Assembly: GCF_001614315.2 (NCBI RefSeq)
Contig: NZ_LVEG02000001.1
Span: 248,001 to 312,000, forward strand
Direction of reading: 5' to 3'
DNA length: 64,000 bases
From: Halofilum ochraceum
Lineage (GTDB): Bacteria > Pseudomonadota > Gammaproteobacteria > XJ16 > Halofilaceae
Shown here: positions 46,437-57,862 of the stretch, piece by piece
Layout of the letters: every line of letters begins with the position of its first letter
Numbering within the stretch: the stretch's first letter is position 1
The notes under the pieces: generated by a model
Seen by the model: the letters and a program-made list of their open reading frames with translations, nothing else
Database searches by the model: none
Told to the model about the DNA's origin: nothing
Program-made: the position numbers and the translations under genes

Positions 46437-47354
46437 GTGATCCGCCAGCGAACACTGAAAAACGTCATCCGCGCCACCGGCGTGGGCCTGCACACAGGCG
46501 ACAAGGTCTATCTGACCCTGCGCCCCGCCGCGGTCGACACCGGTATCGTGTTCCGGCGCGTGGATTTCGACGAACCGCGGATCATCCCGGCCGACCCGTA
46601 CAACGTCGGCGAAACCGTCCTCAATACGACCCTGCTGGTCGATGGCGTCCGCGTCTCCACGGTGGAGCACCTGCTGTCGGCCATGGCCGGGCTGGGCATC
46701 GACAATGCCTACGTCGACCTGAGTGCCCCGGAAGTGCCGATCATGGATGGCAGCGCCGGCCCGTTCGTCTTCCTGATCCAGTCGGCGGGCATCGTCGAGC
46801 AGAAGGCGGCCAAGAAATTCATCCGCATCCGTAAGCCGGTGCAGGTGGATGGCGAGGACGGCAAGTACGCCCGTTTCTCACCGTACAATGGCTTCAAGGT
46901 CGACTTCACCGTGGAATTCGACCATCCCCTGTTCAACGGCTCCAGCCAGAGTGCGGCGATCGATTTCTCGACGACCTCGTTCGTGAAGGAGATCAGCCGT
47001 GCCCGAACGTTCGGTTTCATGAAGGATATCGAGGCGATGCGCGCGCGCAATCTGGCGCTCGGGGGCAGCCTCGATAATGCGATCGTGGTCGACGACTACC
47101 GGGTCCTGAATGAAGACGGCCTTCGGTACGAAGACGAATTCGTCAAACACAAGATTCTTGACGTGATCGGCGACCTCTACCTGCTCGGGCACAGCCTGAT
47201 CGGGGCATTCGAGGGCTACAAGTCGGGGCACGCGCTCAATAATCAGCTCCTGCGGCAGCTGTTGTCGGATGAATCCGCGTGGGAGGCAGTGACCTACGAA
47301 GATGCCGCCACGGCTCCGATTTCGTACGCCGAGACCGCGGAAGTTCTCTCGTAA
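46437..47354 (+). CDS. lpxC: UDP-3-O-acyl-N-acetylglucosamine deacetylase LpxC
   Basis: Zinc enzyme (305 residues, same length as E. coli) for the committed step of lipid A synthesis. Zinc ligands H78 ([10 protein letters not shown]), H238 and D242 ([11 protein letters not shown]), with H265 (SGHALNN) and catalytic E77, all present. GTG at 46437 after GGGAG is chosen over an ATG at 46407 because [19 protein letters not shown] is the conserved beginning. In enterobacteria LpxC level is set by FtsH proteolysis via a C-terminal tail; the tail here ([10 protein letters not shown]) differs. Confidence 0.97.
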   Translation: MIRQRTLKNVIRATGVGLHTGDKVYLTLRPAAVDTGIVFRRVDFDEPRIIPADPYNVGETVLNTTLLVDGVRVSTVEHLLSAMAGLGIDNAYVDLSAPEVPIMDGSAGPFVFLIQSAGIVEQKAAKKFIRIRKPVQVDGEDGKYARFSPYNGFKVDFTVEFDHPLFNGSSQSAAIDFSTTSFVKEISRARTFGFMKDIEAMRARNLALGGSLDNAIVVDDYRVLNEDGLRYEDEFVKHKILDVIGDLYLLGHSLIGAFEGYKSGHALNNQLLRQLLSDESAWEAVTYEDAATAPISYAETAEVLS

Positions 47355-47378
47355 ACCGGGCGACGGGCGCCGGTTTTC
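47354..47378. terminator. Terminator between convergent lpxC and dciA
   Basis: AAACCGG (47354-47360) and CCGGTTT (47371-47377) form a perfect 7-bp stem with a 10-base loop, then TTCC on the plus strand; its first base is the last of the lpxC stop. Symmetric A/T ends allow it to work both ways. Confidence 0.6.
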
Positions 47379-47398
47379 CGGTCGCTGCGGCGGCGGGA

Positions 47399-47821
47399 TC
47401 AGGACCGGCCGGCGCGCGAGGCCAGACGTTCGAGTGCTCTGCGCAGATCGCGGTCATCGGTATCGCGGGCCAGCGAAGCGAAGCCGCGAGCCGCTTCCGC
47501 CGGCAGGCGCAGCGGCGGATCACGGCGCGGCGCGGGGGGTTGGATGCCCGTCCCGGCGGTTACCCGAATCCGAACATGATGGACCGGTGATTTGCCCAGG
47601 TGACTGAAATGGCTGACAATCCGGTCCGTATAAAAATGCAGGCGCGAACGCCAGGCCGGGGAATCGGCCACGAGGAGAAGCGTTTCGCCGTAGATACCCG
47701 CTACCCGGCAGTGGTTGCAGTACTCCGCCGGGAGGCAGTCCCGAAGTGCATCCTCCAGGACCCGCAGATGCGTGACCTGCTGACGGATGTGTGCGGGGAT
47801 GGTGCCGCGGATGCTCTTCAT
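47399..47821 (-). CDS. dciA: DUF721 protein, DciA-type replicative helicase loader
   Basis: A 140-residue basic protein. The N-terminal DUF721 domain includes TIPAHIRQQVTHLRVLEDAL, LPAEYCNHCRVAGIYGETLL and LLVADSPAWRSRLHFYTDRI. This family includes DciA, which loads DnaB in bacteria that lack DnaC. The start MKSIRG at 47821 is chosen; the frame remains open for over 400 residues upstream opposite the peptidase gene, but that is not coding. Its site between lpxC and the M23 peptidase/secA pair is conserved in pseudomonads (recalled, not checked). The C-terminal tail is basic. Confidence 0.82.
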   Translation of the reverse strand: MKSIRGTIPAHIRQQVTHLRVLEDALRDCLPAEYCNHCRVAGIYGETLLLVADSPAWRSRLHFYTDRIVSHFSHLGKSPVHHVRIRVTAGTGIQPPAPRRDPPLRLPAEAARGFASLARDTDDRDLRRALERLASRAGRS

Positions 47822-47920
47822 TGATGGGGCCGCGCATCGGAATGAACAGAGGATACACGATCCGCGGGCCATATACCGACACTGTCGGGTGCCGTTCGAG
47901 GCGGTCGGGGGAGTGAAACG

Positions 47921-48847
47921 ATGTTCAACCTGATACTCATTCGCCATGATGGCAGGGGCAATTCGGTGCGGCGTTCGCTGCACGCGCCCGGGCACTTCAT
48001 TGCGCTCGGTACCGTTGCCGCCTTGCTGCTGGGTGTGGTCGGCACCGCCGGTTTCTTCGTCGGGCAGCGCACGGGCACCGCTGGTGCCGACGTGCCGGCC
48101 GCGTGGCAGGCGCGCCTTGCGCGACAACAGGATGAACTCGCGGCGGTGCGTGAACAGGCGTCCTCCGAGGTGAACGCGATGACACGGCGCCTGGCTCACC
48201 TCAAGAGCCACGTTACCCGCCTGGATGCACTTGGCCGGAAACTGGTCGACGTGTCGAATATCGACGCGGACGAATTCGATTTCGGCAGTACACCGGGTAT
48301 GGGCGGGCCAGAGACTGTCACGGGTCGAGGGCTCGACGCGGCTGAGCTCGAAGACGAGGTGGCGTCGCTCGCCGAGGTGCTTGAGGATCGCGAACGGCAG
48401 CTCTCGGTGCTGGACGATGTGCTCGCGGAACGCCGCCTCGATGCGGCCTCGATGCCGGCGGGCGAGCCGATTGTGGAAGGCTGGATGTCCTCGGCGTACG
48501 GTTACCGTGAGGACCCGTTCAGCGGTGAGCGCGCGTGGCATGGTGGTGTCGATTTCGCCGGCCGGGAAGGCTCGCCGGTCAATGCGGTCGGCGCCGGTGT
48601 CGTGACGTACGCCGGAGAGCGCTGGGGCTACGGCAATCTGGTCGAGATCACCCATAGTGACGGTTATGTGACCCGTTACGGTCATAACGCCGATATCCTG
48701 GTCGACGAAGGCGAAGTGGTGCGCCGCGGTGATCAGTTGGCGGAAATGGGCTCGACCGGTCGCTCGACCGGCCCGCATGTCCACCTCGAAGTGCTCAAGA
48801 ACGGGGAGTCCGTCAATCCCTGGAAGTACGTCCAGGCCGAGCGCTGA
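47921..48847 (+). CDS. M23 (LytM-type) peptidase family membrane protein
   Basis: A 308-residue protein with one N-terminal membrane helix (ALGTVAALLLGVVGTAGFFV, about residues 28-47), a coiled-coil segment rich in Arg, Glu and Leu, and a C-terminal LytM domain. The zinc motifs HGGVD near residue 207 and HVHLEV near 287 with H in RYGHNADI are intact, so it should be an active peptidoglycan endopeptidase in the periplasm rather than a degenerate EnvC-like activator. It lies upstream of secA with a conserved neighbourhood, diverging from dciA. Confidence 0.88.
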   Translation: MFNLILIRHDGRGNSVRRSLHAPGHFIALGTVAALLLGVVGTAGFFVGQRTGTAGADVPAAWQARLARQQDELAAVREQASSEVNAMTRRLAHLKSHVTRLDALGRKLVDVSNIDADEFDFGSTPGMGGPETVTGRGLDAAELEDEVASLAEVLEDRERQLSVLDDVLAERRLDAASMPAGEPIVEGWMSSAYGYREDPFSGERAWHGGVDFAGREGSPVNAVGAGVVTYAGERWGYGNLVEITHSDGYVTRYGHNADILVDEGEVVRRGDQLAEMGSTGRSTGPHVHLEVLKNGESVNPWKYVQAER

Positions 48848-49159
48848 AATACGGCGCTCCGCGCCGCAGTTGGAATCCTCCCGCGCTGCATTTACCATAG
48901 CGCGTTGATCCGTCCCGCGGCCGTCCGGTCGGGGTCCGTTTCGAGTCGCGAACCATCGACCAGGAGCGCTTGTGGCGCTGGCGTCGATACCCTCTGGGAT
49001 GGCCTGATCGGCCCGCCCGAGGGGTCGATACAAGACGCCCCGGCCGGGCAGGCCTGCCGGGGAGCCCCATAGACGCCGCGCGCCCGCTTCGACGACCCGA
49101 ATCGCCATCCCGCCGCGTGTGTGTACGGGGCGGCCATGCTCGCTCTGCAGGAACCGCTC
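48848..49159 (+). other. 312-bp spacer before secA with palindromes, no gene
   Basis: No secM or other leader gene is recognisable in any frame. CGGCGC/GCGCCG with a 3-base loop at 48852-48866 follows the peptidase stop, without a U-tract. GGCAGGCCTGCC at 49047-49058 is a perfect 12-bp palindrome within a larger CCCCGG...CCGGGG arrangement. A secA promoter is expected here but I cannot pick a convincing one. Confidence 0.45.
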
Positions 49160-51925
<2,766 letters not shown>

Positions 51926-51930
51926 GCCCG

Positions 51931-53133
51931 ATGACCGACGTGGAGATGGCGGCGGCCCCGGTCGCCGGTGTGGAACTGGCCGCGGCGACCGCCGGCATCA
52001 AGGCGTCCGGGCGCCCGGATGTCGCGCTTGTGCGCTTCGTCGAGGGGAGCCGCACGGCCGCGGTGTTCACCCGGAATGCCTTCCGCGCCGCGCCGGTTCA
52101 CGTGGCGCAGCGCCACATGGCGGCCGCGGCCCCGCGCGTGCTCCTGATCAATTCCGGGTGCGCCAACGCCGGGACCGGGACGGCGGGCGATAGCGATGCG
52201 GTCGTGAGCTGCGGCCATGCCGCCAGCGCCTGTGGTGTTACGGCGGAGGCGGTCCTGCCGTTCTCCACAGGGGTCATCGGTCAGCCGCTGCCGGTCGATC
52301 GCCTGTGTCACGGTATCGACGAGTGCGCGGGCGCGTTTTCGTCCGCCGGCTGGGATGCGGCCGCCGATGCCATCCGGACCACCGATACGCTGAGCAAGAC
52401 CGCCAGCGTGCGTGTGACGCTGGCCGGCGGCGCCGTGACCGTCACCGGCATGGCGAAGGGCTCGGGCATGATCCGCCCCGATATGGCGACCATGCTGGCC
52501 TTCGTGGCGACCGATGCGGCCGTCGACTCGGATGAGCGGGTCGACTCCATGCTGCGGACGGCCGTCGACGAGTCCTTCCACTGCATTACCGTCGACGGTG
52601 ATACATCCACCAACGACGCTGTCACGTTGACCGCGACGGGGGCGTCCGGCATTGCCGCGGAAGGTGGCGAGGACCTGCGCGCACTGCAGAAAGCCGTTAC
52701 AAGCGTCTGTGGCGCTCTTGCGCGGGCGATCGTGCGTGATGCCGAGGGTGTCACGCGTCTGATTGAAGTCGCCGTCACAGGCGCCGAGACGCGCTCCGAG
52801 GCGCGAGCGGTGGCTTTCACCGTCGCCCATTCACCGCTGGTGAAGACCGCCGCGTTCGGCGGTGACCCGAACTGGGGACGGATCCTGGCGGCCGTGGGTC
52901 GCGCACCGGTGGACGATCTCGATGTGCACCGGGTCGATGTCACCCTCGGCGATATCGCGCTGGTCGCCTCCGGCGAGCCCGTGCGTTTCGACGAAACGGC
53001 GGCCGCCGCGGCCATGAGCGGCGATGAGATCCGGATCGGTATCGGTCTCGGGCGCGGGATGGCGGCCGAGACCGTGTGGACCAGCGACCTGTCCTGCGAC
53101 TACGTCCGGATCAACGCCGACTACCGTACCTGA
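51931..53133 (+). CDS. argJ: Bifunctional glutamate N-acetyltransferase / amino-acid acetyltransferase ArgJ
   Basis: Transfers acetyl from N-acetylornithine to glutamate in the cyclic arginine pathway (400 residues). It cleaves itself at the Ala-Thr bond in GMIRPDMATMLAFVATDA near residue 188, where Thr becomes the nucleophile. The GVELAAATAGIKASGRPD start and DPNWGRI-like block (GGDPNWGRILAAVG, near 310) are also typical. ATG at 51931 is given; GTG at 51922, overlapping the secA stop as GTGA, is equally possible. Whether it also uses acetyl-CoA cannot be told. Confidence 0.94.
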   Translation: MTDVEMAAAPVAGVELAAATAGIKASGRPDVALVRFVEGSRTAAVFTRNAFRAAPVHVAQRHMAAAAPRVLLINSGCANAGTGTAGDSDAVVSCGHAASACGVTAEAVLPFSTGVIGQPLPVDRLCHGIDECAGAFSSAGWDAAADAIRTTDTLSKTASVRVTLAGGAVTVTGMAKGSGMIRPDMATMLAFVATDAAVDSDERVDSMLRTAVDESFHCITVDGDTSTNDAVTLTATGASGIAAEGGEDLRALQKAVTSVCGALARAIVRDAEGVTRLIEVAVTGAETRSEARAVAFTVAHSPLVKTAAFGGDPNWGRILAAVGRAPVDDLDVHRVDVTLGDIALVASGEPVRFDETAAAAAMSGDEIRIGIGLGRGMAAETVWTSDLSCDYVRINADYRT

Positions 53134-53144
53134 GGTTACGCGCC

Positions 53145-54128
53145 ATGCCTGACTCGGTAGCCGCCGATGTGCTGCGGGTCGCCGTAGGGGTCGTTCAGCG
53201 CTCCGATGGTCAGGTGCTCGTGGCGGAGCGGCATGAACGGCGGCACCAGGGCGGACGGCTCGAGTTCCCCGGCGGCAAATGCGATCCGGGGGAGTCGGCC
53301 CGTGATGCGCTGCGCCGGGAACTGCGGGAAGAGATCGGCATTGAAGTGACCGCCTCGGAGCCGCTGATCCGCGTGCGCCACGACTACCACGATCGTCGGG
53401 TCGAACTGGAAACCTTCCTGGTAACCGCATGGCGCGGCGAGCCGGGCGGCGCGGAAGGGCAGGCGATCCACTGGGCCGATCCCGCGCAACTGACGGCGGA
53501 TCGCTTCCCCGCCGCCAATCGACCGATACTCGCTACCCTGAATCGTCCCGCACTGTGCCTGATTACGCCCGACATCGATGCCGTGTCGGCTGCCGACGAA
53601 CTGCTTTCAGGACTGGATCAAGCGATGGCAACCTGGTCCGTCGGACTGGTTCAGATCCGCCGCCGCGATCGCGGGTCGTCGGCATGGCGGGATCTGGTGT
53701 TCGCGGCTGCCGAGCGCTGCACCGCGCGCGGCATCAGGCTGATGGTAAACGGGACCCCGGAACTGCTCGAGGGCCTGCCGGAAGAGGTCGGCCTGCATCT
53801 GCCCGCGGCTGTACACCGGTCGATATCATCCCGTCCGGTTGCGGTCGACCGCCTGCTCAGCTGTGCCTGCCACGACGCGACCGAAATCGCGAACGCGGAG
53901 CGGATAGAGGCCGATCAGGCCCTCATCGGCCCGGTCCTGCCAACGGGCACCCATCCCGGCGCGCCAACCCTCGGCTGGAACGGCCTCGCCAGGCTGGCGG
54001 CACGGACGACGCTGCCGGTGTATGCACTCGGGGGGCTGGAGGTGAGCGATCTCGTGCGAGCGCGGGATGCGGGGGCGATCGGAGTGGCAGGTATCCGCGG
54101 TTTCTGGCCGGGAACCGAAACCGTCTGA
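53145..54128 (+). CDS. MutT Nudix hydrolase fused to a ThiE/TenI-like domain
   Basis: A 327-residue fusion. Residues about 8-135 are a MutT-type Nudix domain: the Nudix box runs from GGKCDPGES to RELREEIGI near 42-63, expected to hydrolyse 8-oxo-dGTP and protect DNA. Residues about 145-327 resemble thiamine-phosphate synthase (LVQIRRRDRGS, VGLHLPAA, LIGPVLPTGTHPG, ALGGL) but several ThiE phosphate and Mg residues look altered, so activity is doubtful. Start ATG at 53145 after GAGG in the argJ stop region. Similar fusions occur in pseudomonads. It stands where E. coli has mutT, downstream of secA. Confidence 0.88.
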   Translation: MPDSVAADVLRVAVGVVQRSDGQVLVAERHERRHQGGRLEFPGGKCDPGESARDALRRELREEIGIEVTASEPLIRVRHDYHDRRVELETFLVTAWRGEPGGAEGQAIHWADPAQLTADRFPAANRPILATLNRPALCLITPDIDAVSAADELLSGLDQAMATWSVGLVQIRRRDRGSSAWRDLVFAAAERCTARGIRLMVNGTPELLEGLPEEVGLHLPAAVHRSISSRPVAVDRLLSCACHDATEIANAERIEADQALIGPVLPTGTHPGAPTLGWNGLARLAARTTLPVYALGGLEVSDLVRARDAGAIGVAGIRGFWPGTETV

Positions 54129-54132
54129 TGAC

Positions 54133-54236
54133 CGTAGGCCGGCCTGCGACCGAAGGGAGCCGGCCGGCGGTACCCCGTGATCGCTGCATCCCTGTCTCGA
54201 ATGCCGGCTGTTGCCTTCGGCAAAAGCCGGCCTACG
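54133..54236. repeat. REP-like palindrome pair
   Basis: CGTAGGCCGGC at 54133-54143 and its perfect reverse complement GCCGGCCTACG at 54226-54236 bracket a segment with a long hairpin: GCCGGCT (54203-54209) and AGCCGGC (54225-54231), continued inside by TTGCC/GGCAA around a 3-base TTC loop. The GTAGG-start GC-rich hairpin form is that of REP sequences. It fills the 138-bp gap between the convergent mutT-thiE and zapD genes and may serve as a two-way terminator. yacG, expected here, is absent. Confidence 0.7.
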
Positions 54237-54266
54237 ACGGCGTTTATACGCACAGTCGAGCAGCGG

Positions 54267-55046
54267 CTACAACCCGCAGCAGGCCAGATCGAAATCGATG
54301 TCCTCATCGAGCTGCACGGCCCGGGCAGCGGGGCTGTCCTGGTGGAAGAAACGGATCGTGAAGCGCTGCCGCCCGGCGCTGATCTCCGGGAAATAATGCC
54401 CGGGCGCTTCGAGCTTCAGGCGCAGGAGCTGGATGGGCGAGGAGTGCTTCAGGGGCTGCTCGAAGAAGCCGCCCGCGGCGGTCACCCGGTTCCATTCGCC
54501 CGCATCGCGCACCATGGCCAGCCCGCGGTCGATCGCACCTCGGGCCGCCGCCATCGGTTCAAGCCACGACCGGATCGCATCGTGGCGCTCCGCCGAGGGC
54601 CGCTGCAGCCACTCCTGATAGGACGGCAGCTCCAGCATGCCGGGCCGGCCGCCGGCCGTCGCCCGCTGCTGGAGCTGTGCGAGCAGATCGTTGTCACGCA
54701 GCTCTTCCCCGAGCGCGCCCGTGCCCCCGTGCAGTGCGTTCACAAGGCGTTCGTGCTCGGCGACGAGGGTAGTCAGGCGGTCGCGATCCACGGCCGGGAG
54801 ATCGTCGAACCGGTTCAGGGCCGCCCGTTGACGATCGAGTTCCTTGATGAGTTCGCGCTTGGAATCGCCGCGCGACACCGTCTGGAGCAATTCAAGAACG
54901 GCCTGCAGCGCGGCATGGGTCTGCCAGACGTCGTCGTGCCCGAGGTGGGCGTCGATCCGCTCGAACAGCTGTTCGAGCCGCAGCATCAGGCGGAAACGCT
55001 CGTTCAGCGGTTGTTCGAATGTCTGTATGTCACCCACGCGTTTCAT
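54267..55046 (-). CDS. zapD: Cell division protein ZapD
   Basis: FtsZ-bundling protein (259 residues) that binds the FtsZ C-terminal peptide. The helical N-terminal domain (FEQPLNERFRLMLRLEQLFE at about 10-29, then LELLQTVSRGDSKRELIKEL) and the beta domain toward the end (LLRLKLEAPGHYFPEISAGR) are typical. It lies downstream of coaE, the standard order, but yacG, which normally follows, is not found in the next 138 bases. Confidence 0.93.
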   Translation of the reverse strand: MKRVGDIQTFEQPLNERFRLMLRLEQLFERIDAHLGHDDVWQTHAALQAVLELLQTVSRGDSKRELIKELDRQRAALNRFDDLPAVDRDRLTTLVAEHERLVNALHGGTGALGEELRDNDLLAQLQQRATAGGRPGMLELPSYQEWLQRPSAERHDAIRSWLEPMAAARGAIDRGLAMVRDAGEWNRVTAAGGFFEQPLKHSSPIQLLRLKLEAPGHYFPEISAGRQRFTIRFFHQDSPAARAVQLDEDIDFDLACCGL

Positions 55047-55130
55047 GCTCCTCGTCTGTCCGGTGCCTGTCGCGACCGCGCTCGTCGATCCACCGTGAGC
55101 CGCAGATTCTCCGGCAAGCGCGGGGGTGAT

Positions 55131-55751
55131 TCAAATCCGGATGCCGGATAGCAGGCGGAATTTCCGGTCCAGGGCGAGCATTTGGCAGGCGACCCCGGTT
55201 TCCGGGGCGACCGAGTCGCCATTGGCCACCACGTCGTGCGCCGCCGCGAGGCGTCGCCATCGGCCCGCCTGTGCCGCGAGCATGGCATCCGCGGCGGCGG
55301 CGTCCATCCCGTCGCGCCGGCAAAGACGGGCGCGCTGGACCTCGGCGGGGGCATCCACCACCACCACCCGGTCATAGTCGGACGCCTGGTCCGTTTCGAT
55401 CAGCAGCGGAATGACGCAGAGCAGGTACGGATGCCCCTGCTGCTCCAGGGATGCGGAGGCGTTCGCCATCCATGCGCGGATCCGTGGATGCAGAATCGAT
55501 TCGAGCCGATGGCGGGCGGCATCATCCTCGAAAATCCGTCCACGCAGGGCCCGACGGTCGAGCGAGCCGTCCGCCGCCAGTATCCCTTCACCGAATGCCT
55601 CTATGACCTCGGCCAGACCGTCCGTACCGGGGCGAACCACCTCCCGCGAAACGGCGTCGGCATCGATGACCCGCGCGCCCAACGCCTCGAAATATCGGGC
55701 GACCAGGCTCTTGCCCGATGCGGCTCCGCCGGTCAGGCCGATCCGGAGCAT
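55131..55751 (-). CDS. coaE: Dephospho-CoA kinase
   Basis: Last enzyme of CoA synthesis (206 residues), phosphorylating dephospho-CoA at the ribose 3'-OH. P-loop GLTGGAASGKSLVARYF at about residues 5-21, the lid and CoA-binding residues around IDADAVSREVV near 33, and ILHPRIR near 83. Its ATG overlaps the pilD stop by one base on the minus strand, so it is coupled to the pilus genes, as in many gammaproteobacteria. Confidence 0.95.
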   Translation of the reverse strand: MLRIGLTGGAASGKSLVARYFEALGARVIDADAVSREVVRPGTDGLAEVIEAFGEGILAADGSLDRRALRGRIFEDDAARHRLESILHPRIRAWMANASASLEQQGHPYLLCVIPLLIETDQASDYDRVVVVDAPAEVQRARLCRRDGMDAAAADAMLAAQAGRWRRLAAAHDVVANGDSVAPETGVACQMLALDRKFRLLSGIRI

Positions 55752-56626
55752 CAGGCCACCGATGTGAGATAGGCACGCGTCAGTTCATCGCCCCAGAACA
55801 GGGCGACCCAGCCGCCGGCGGCGAGGTACGGTCCGAACGGTATGGGGATATTCCGGTCGCGCCCGAGGGCGACAATCAGACCGATTCCGACCGCTGCACC
55901 GACCACCGACGAGAGCAGGATCGTCACCGGCAGCCCCTGCCACCCGGTCCACGCGCCGAGCGCGGCCAGCAGCTTGAAATCGCCGTAGCCCATCCCTTCC
56001 TTGCCGGTCAGGAGCCGAAACGCATGGAACAGACCCCAGAGGATCAGATAACCGACCGCCGCGCCGATGATGGCATCCACGGGGGTCACCCCGGTCACGC
56101 CAAGGGCCGCTCCGACCAGACCGAGCCAGAGGAGTGGCAACGTCAGGTCGTCCGGGAGGAGGGTCGTGTGCAGGTCGATGACCGCCGCGGTCAGCAGCCC
56201 CCAGCTGAAGACGATCGCAAAGAGCCCCATCCAGCCCGTACCGAAATGCCAGATTGCCACCACCGCGAGGACGGCGCTCGCGATTTCGACGATCGGATAT
56301 TCGACGCCGATGCGTTTACCACATCCCCGGCAACGACCGCGAAGCAGCAGCCAGCTCAGCACGGGGATGTTGTCCACGGCTCGGACCGGCGTTGCGCATT
56401 CCGGGCACCGCGAGCGGGGAGTGACGAGATCGAATCGTTCTTCGGCGGCGATCGCCTCGCCAGCGCCACCGTCCTCCGCCAGCAGCGCCTGACACTCACT
56501 GCGCCACTGCCGTTCGAGCATAACGGGCAGGCGCCGGATCACGACGTTCAAAAAGCTCCCGACCACCAGCCCGAACAGGACGAGGGCGACCACGATGAGC
56601 CAGTCTGGTCCGATGATATTCAGCAT
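55751..56626 (-). CDS. pilD: Prepilin leader peptidase / N-methyltransferase PilD
   Basis: Inner-membrane aspartyl protease (291 residues, about eight helices) that cleaves the prepilin leader and N-methylates Phe1. The cytoplasmic zinc-type domain has two CX2C pairs (CPECATPVRAVDN and GRCRGCGKRIG). The active-site aspartates are in AAVIDLHTTLLPDDLT and the GXGD-type motif GMGYGDFKLLAALG. It should process PilA encoded 3 kb upstream. Between pilC (8-base gap) and coaE (overlap). Confidence 0.96.
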   Translation of the reverse strand: MLNIIGPDWLIVVALVLFGLVVGSFLNVVIRRLPVMLERQWRSECQALLAEDGGAGEAIAAEERFDLVTPRSRCPECATPVRAVDNIPVLSWLLLRGRCRGCGKRIGVEYPIVEIASAVLAVVAIWHFGTGWMGLFAIVFSWGLLTAAVIDLHTTLLPDDLTLPLLWLGLVGAALGVTGVTPVDAIIGAAVGYLILWGLFHAFRLLTGKEGMGYGDFKLLAALGAWTGWQGLPVTILLSSVVGAAVGIGLIVALGRDRNIPIPFGPYLAAGGWVALFWGDELTRAYLTSVA

Positions 56627-56634
56627 CTCCGGCG

Positions 56635-57858
56635 TCAGAACGCCTGGCCCATCTGGAAGATGGGGAGATACATGGCGATTACGAGGCCACCGATCACGAT
56701 GCCCAGGAATGACATGATAATCGGTTCCATCAGGCTGGTCAGGCTGTCGACGGCGTTATCGACTTCTTGTTCATAGAAGTCGGCGACCTTCGCAAGCATA
56801 CCGTCCAGCGATCCCGATTCCTCACCGATTGCGGTCATCTGCACAACCATGTTCGGAAACAGGTTCGTCTGGGCCATGGCCGCCTGGAGCTGTTGGCCCG
56901 ATGACGCCTCATCCCGCATTTGATAGACGCCACGACGGAATACGGCATTGCCAACGGTCTCGGCGACGGATTCCATTGCTTCCACGAGAGGAACGCCGGC
57001 GGTCGACATGGTTGACAGGGTCCTCGCGAATCTCGCAATCGCCGCCTTTTTGGCAATGTCACCAAGAATAGGCAGCTTCAGTACCAATGCATCGATACGA
57101 TCACGGAATTTCCGTGATTTTTTGTGTGCCTGCAGGAATCCGATTATGACGGCTGCGATTGACCCGAAAATGATGTACCAGTATTGCTGGAATGCTTCGG
57201 ATAAATCGACAACGAACTGTGTGAATGCCGGGAGGCCACCACCGATACCCGAAAACAGGGACTCGAACATCGGAACGACATACATCAACAAGATTGCCGT
57301 CACGACAAATGCAACAATAAGAACGGCTGCGGGATAATACATCGCTTTCTTGATTTTTGCTTTCAGCGCTTCCGATTTCTCTTTATACGTCGCGATTTTA
57401 TCCAGAAGCGTTTCAAGAGTCCCTGATTGTTCGCCGGCAGCAACCAGGTTTACGAAAAGGTCGTCAAAGTGATTTGGATGCTGGGCGAGGGCCTGACTGA
57501 GGTTGCTGCCACCCTCGATATCGGTCTTGATCCGGAGGATCAGGTCACGCATCGAAGGATTTTCATGACCGTTGCCCACGATGTCGAAAGCCTGTACGAG
57601 GGGTACGCCGGCACTCAGCATGGTCGCAAGCTGCCGGGCGAAGATCGCGATATCCTCGGTCCTGATCTTTTTCCCGCCGCCCGAGAACAGGGACTTAGAC
57701 TGCTTCCGGACCTTGACCGGCGTCGTACCCTTGCGCCGGATCTGTGCCTTCACCCAGTCCGCGTTTGGGCCCTCCATCTGGCCCTTGACGCGATTCCCCT
57801 TGGCATCCTTGCCCTCCCAGTCGAATATCGTCTTCTTGCTGGTCGCTGCTTCCGCCAT
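56635..57858 (-). CDS. pilC: Type IV pilus inner-membrane platform protein PilC
   Basis: Polytopic assembly platform (407 residues) that couples PilB and PilT to pilin movement. Two T2SSF/GspF repeats: first near residues 70-195 (IAIFARQLATMLSAGVPLVQ), second near 275-395 (RFARTLSTMSTAGVPLVEAM), with three membrane helices including AAVLIVAFVVTAILLMYVVP. The middle of the gene (about 57040-57480) is clearly more AT-rich than its neighbours, with many A/T third positions, possibly from recombination. Four bases after the pilB stop. Confidence 0.96.
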   Translation of the reverse strand: MAEAATSKKTIFDWEGKDAKGNRVKGQMEGPNADWVKAQIRRKGTTPVKVRKQSKSLFSGGGKKIRTEDIAIFARQLATMLSAGVPLVQAFDIVGNGHENPSMRDLILRIKTDIEGGSNLSQALAQHPNHFDDLFVNLVAAGEQSGTLETLLDKIATYKEKSEALKAKIKKAMYYPAAVLIVAFVVTAILLMYVVPMFESLFSGIGGGLPAFTQFVVDLSEAFQQYWYIIFGSIAAVIIGFLQAHKKSRKFRDRIDALVLKLPILGDIAKKAAIARFARTLSTMSTAGVPLVEAMESVAETVGNAVFRRGVYQMRDEASSGQQLQAAMAQTNLFPNMVVQMTAIGEESGSLDGMLAKVADFYEQEVDNAVDSLTSLMEPIIMSFLGIVIGGLVIAMYLPIFQMGQAF

Positions 57859-57862
57859 GATC

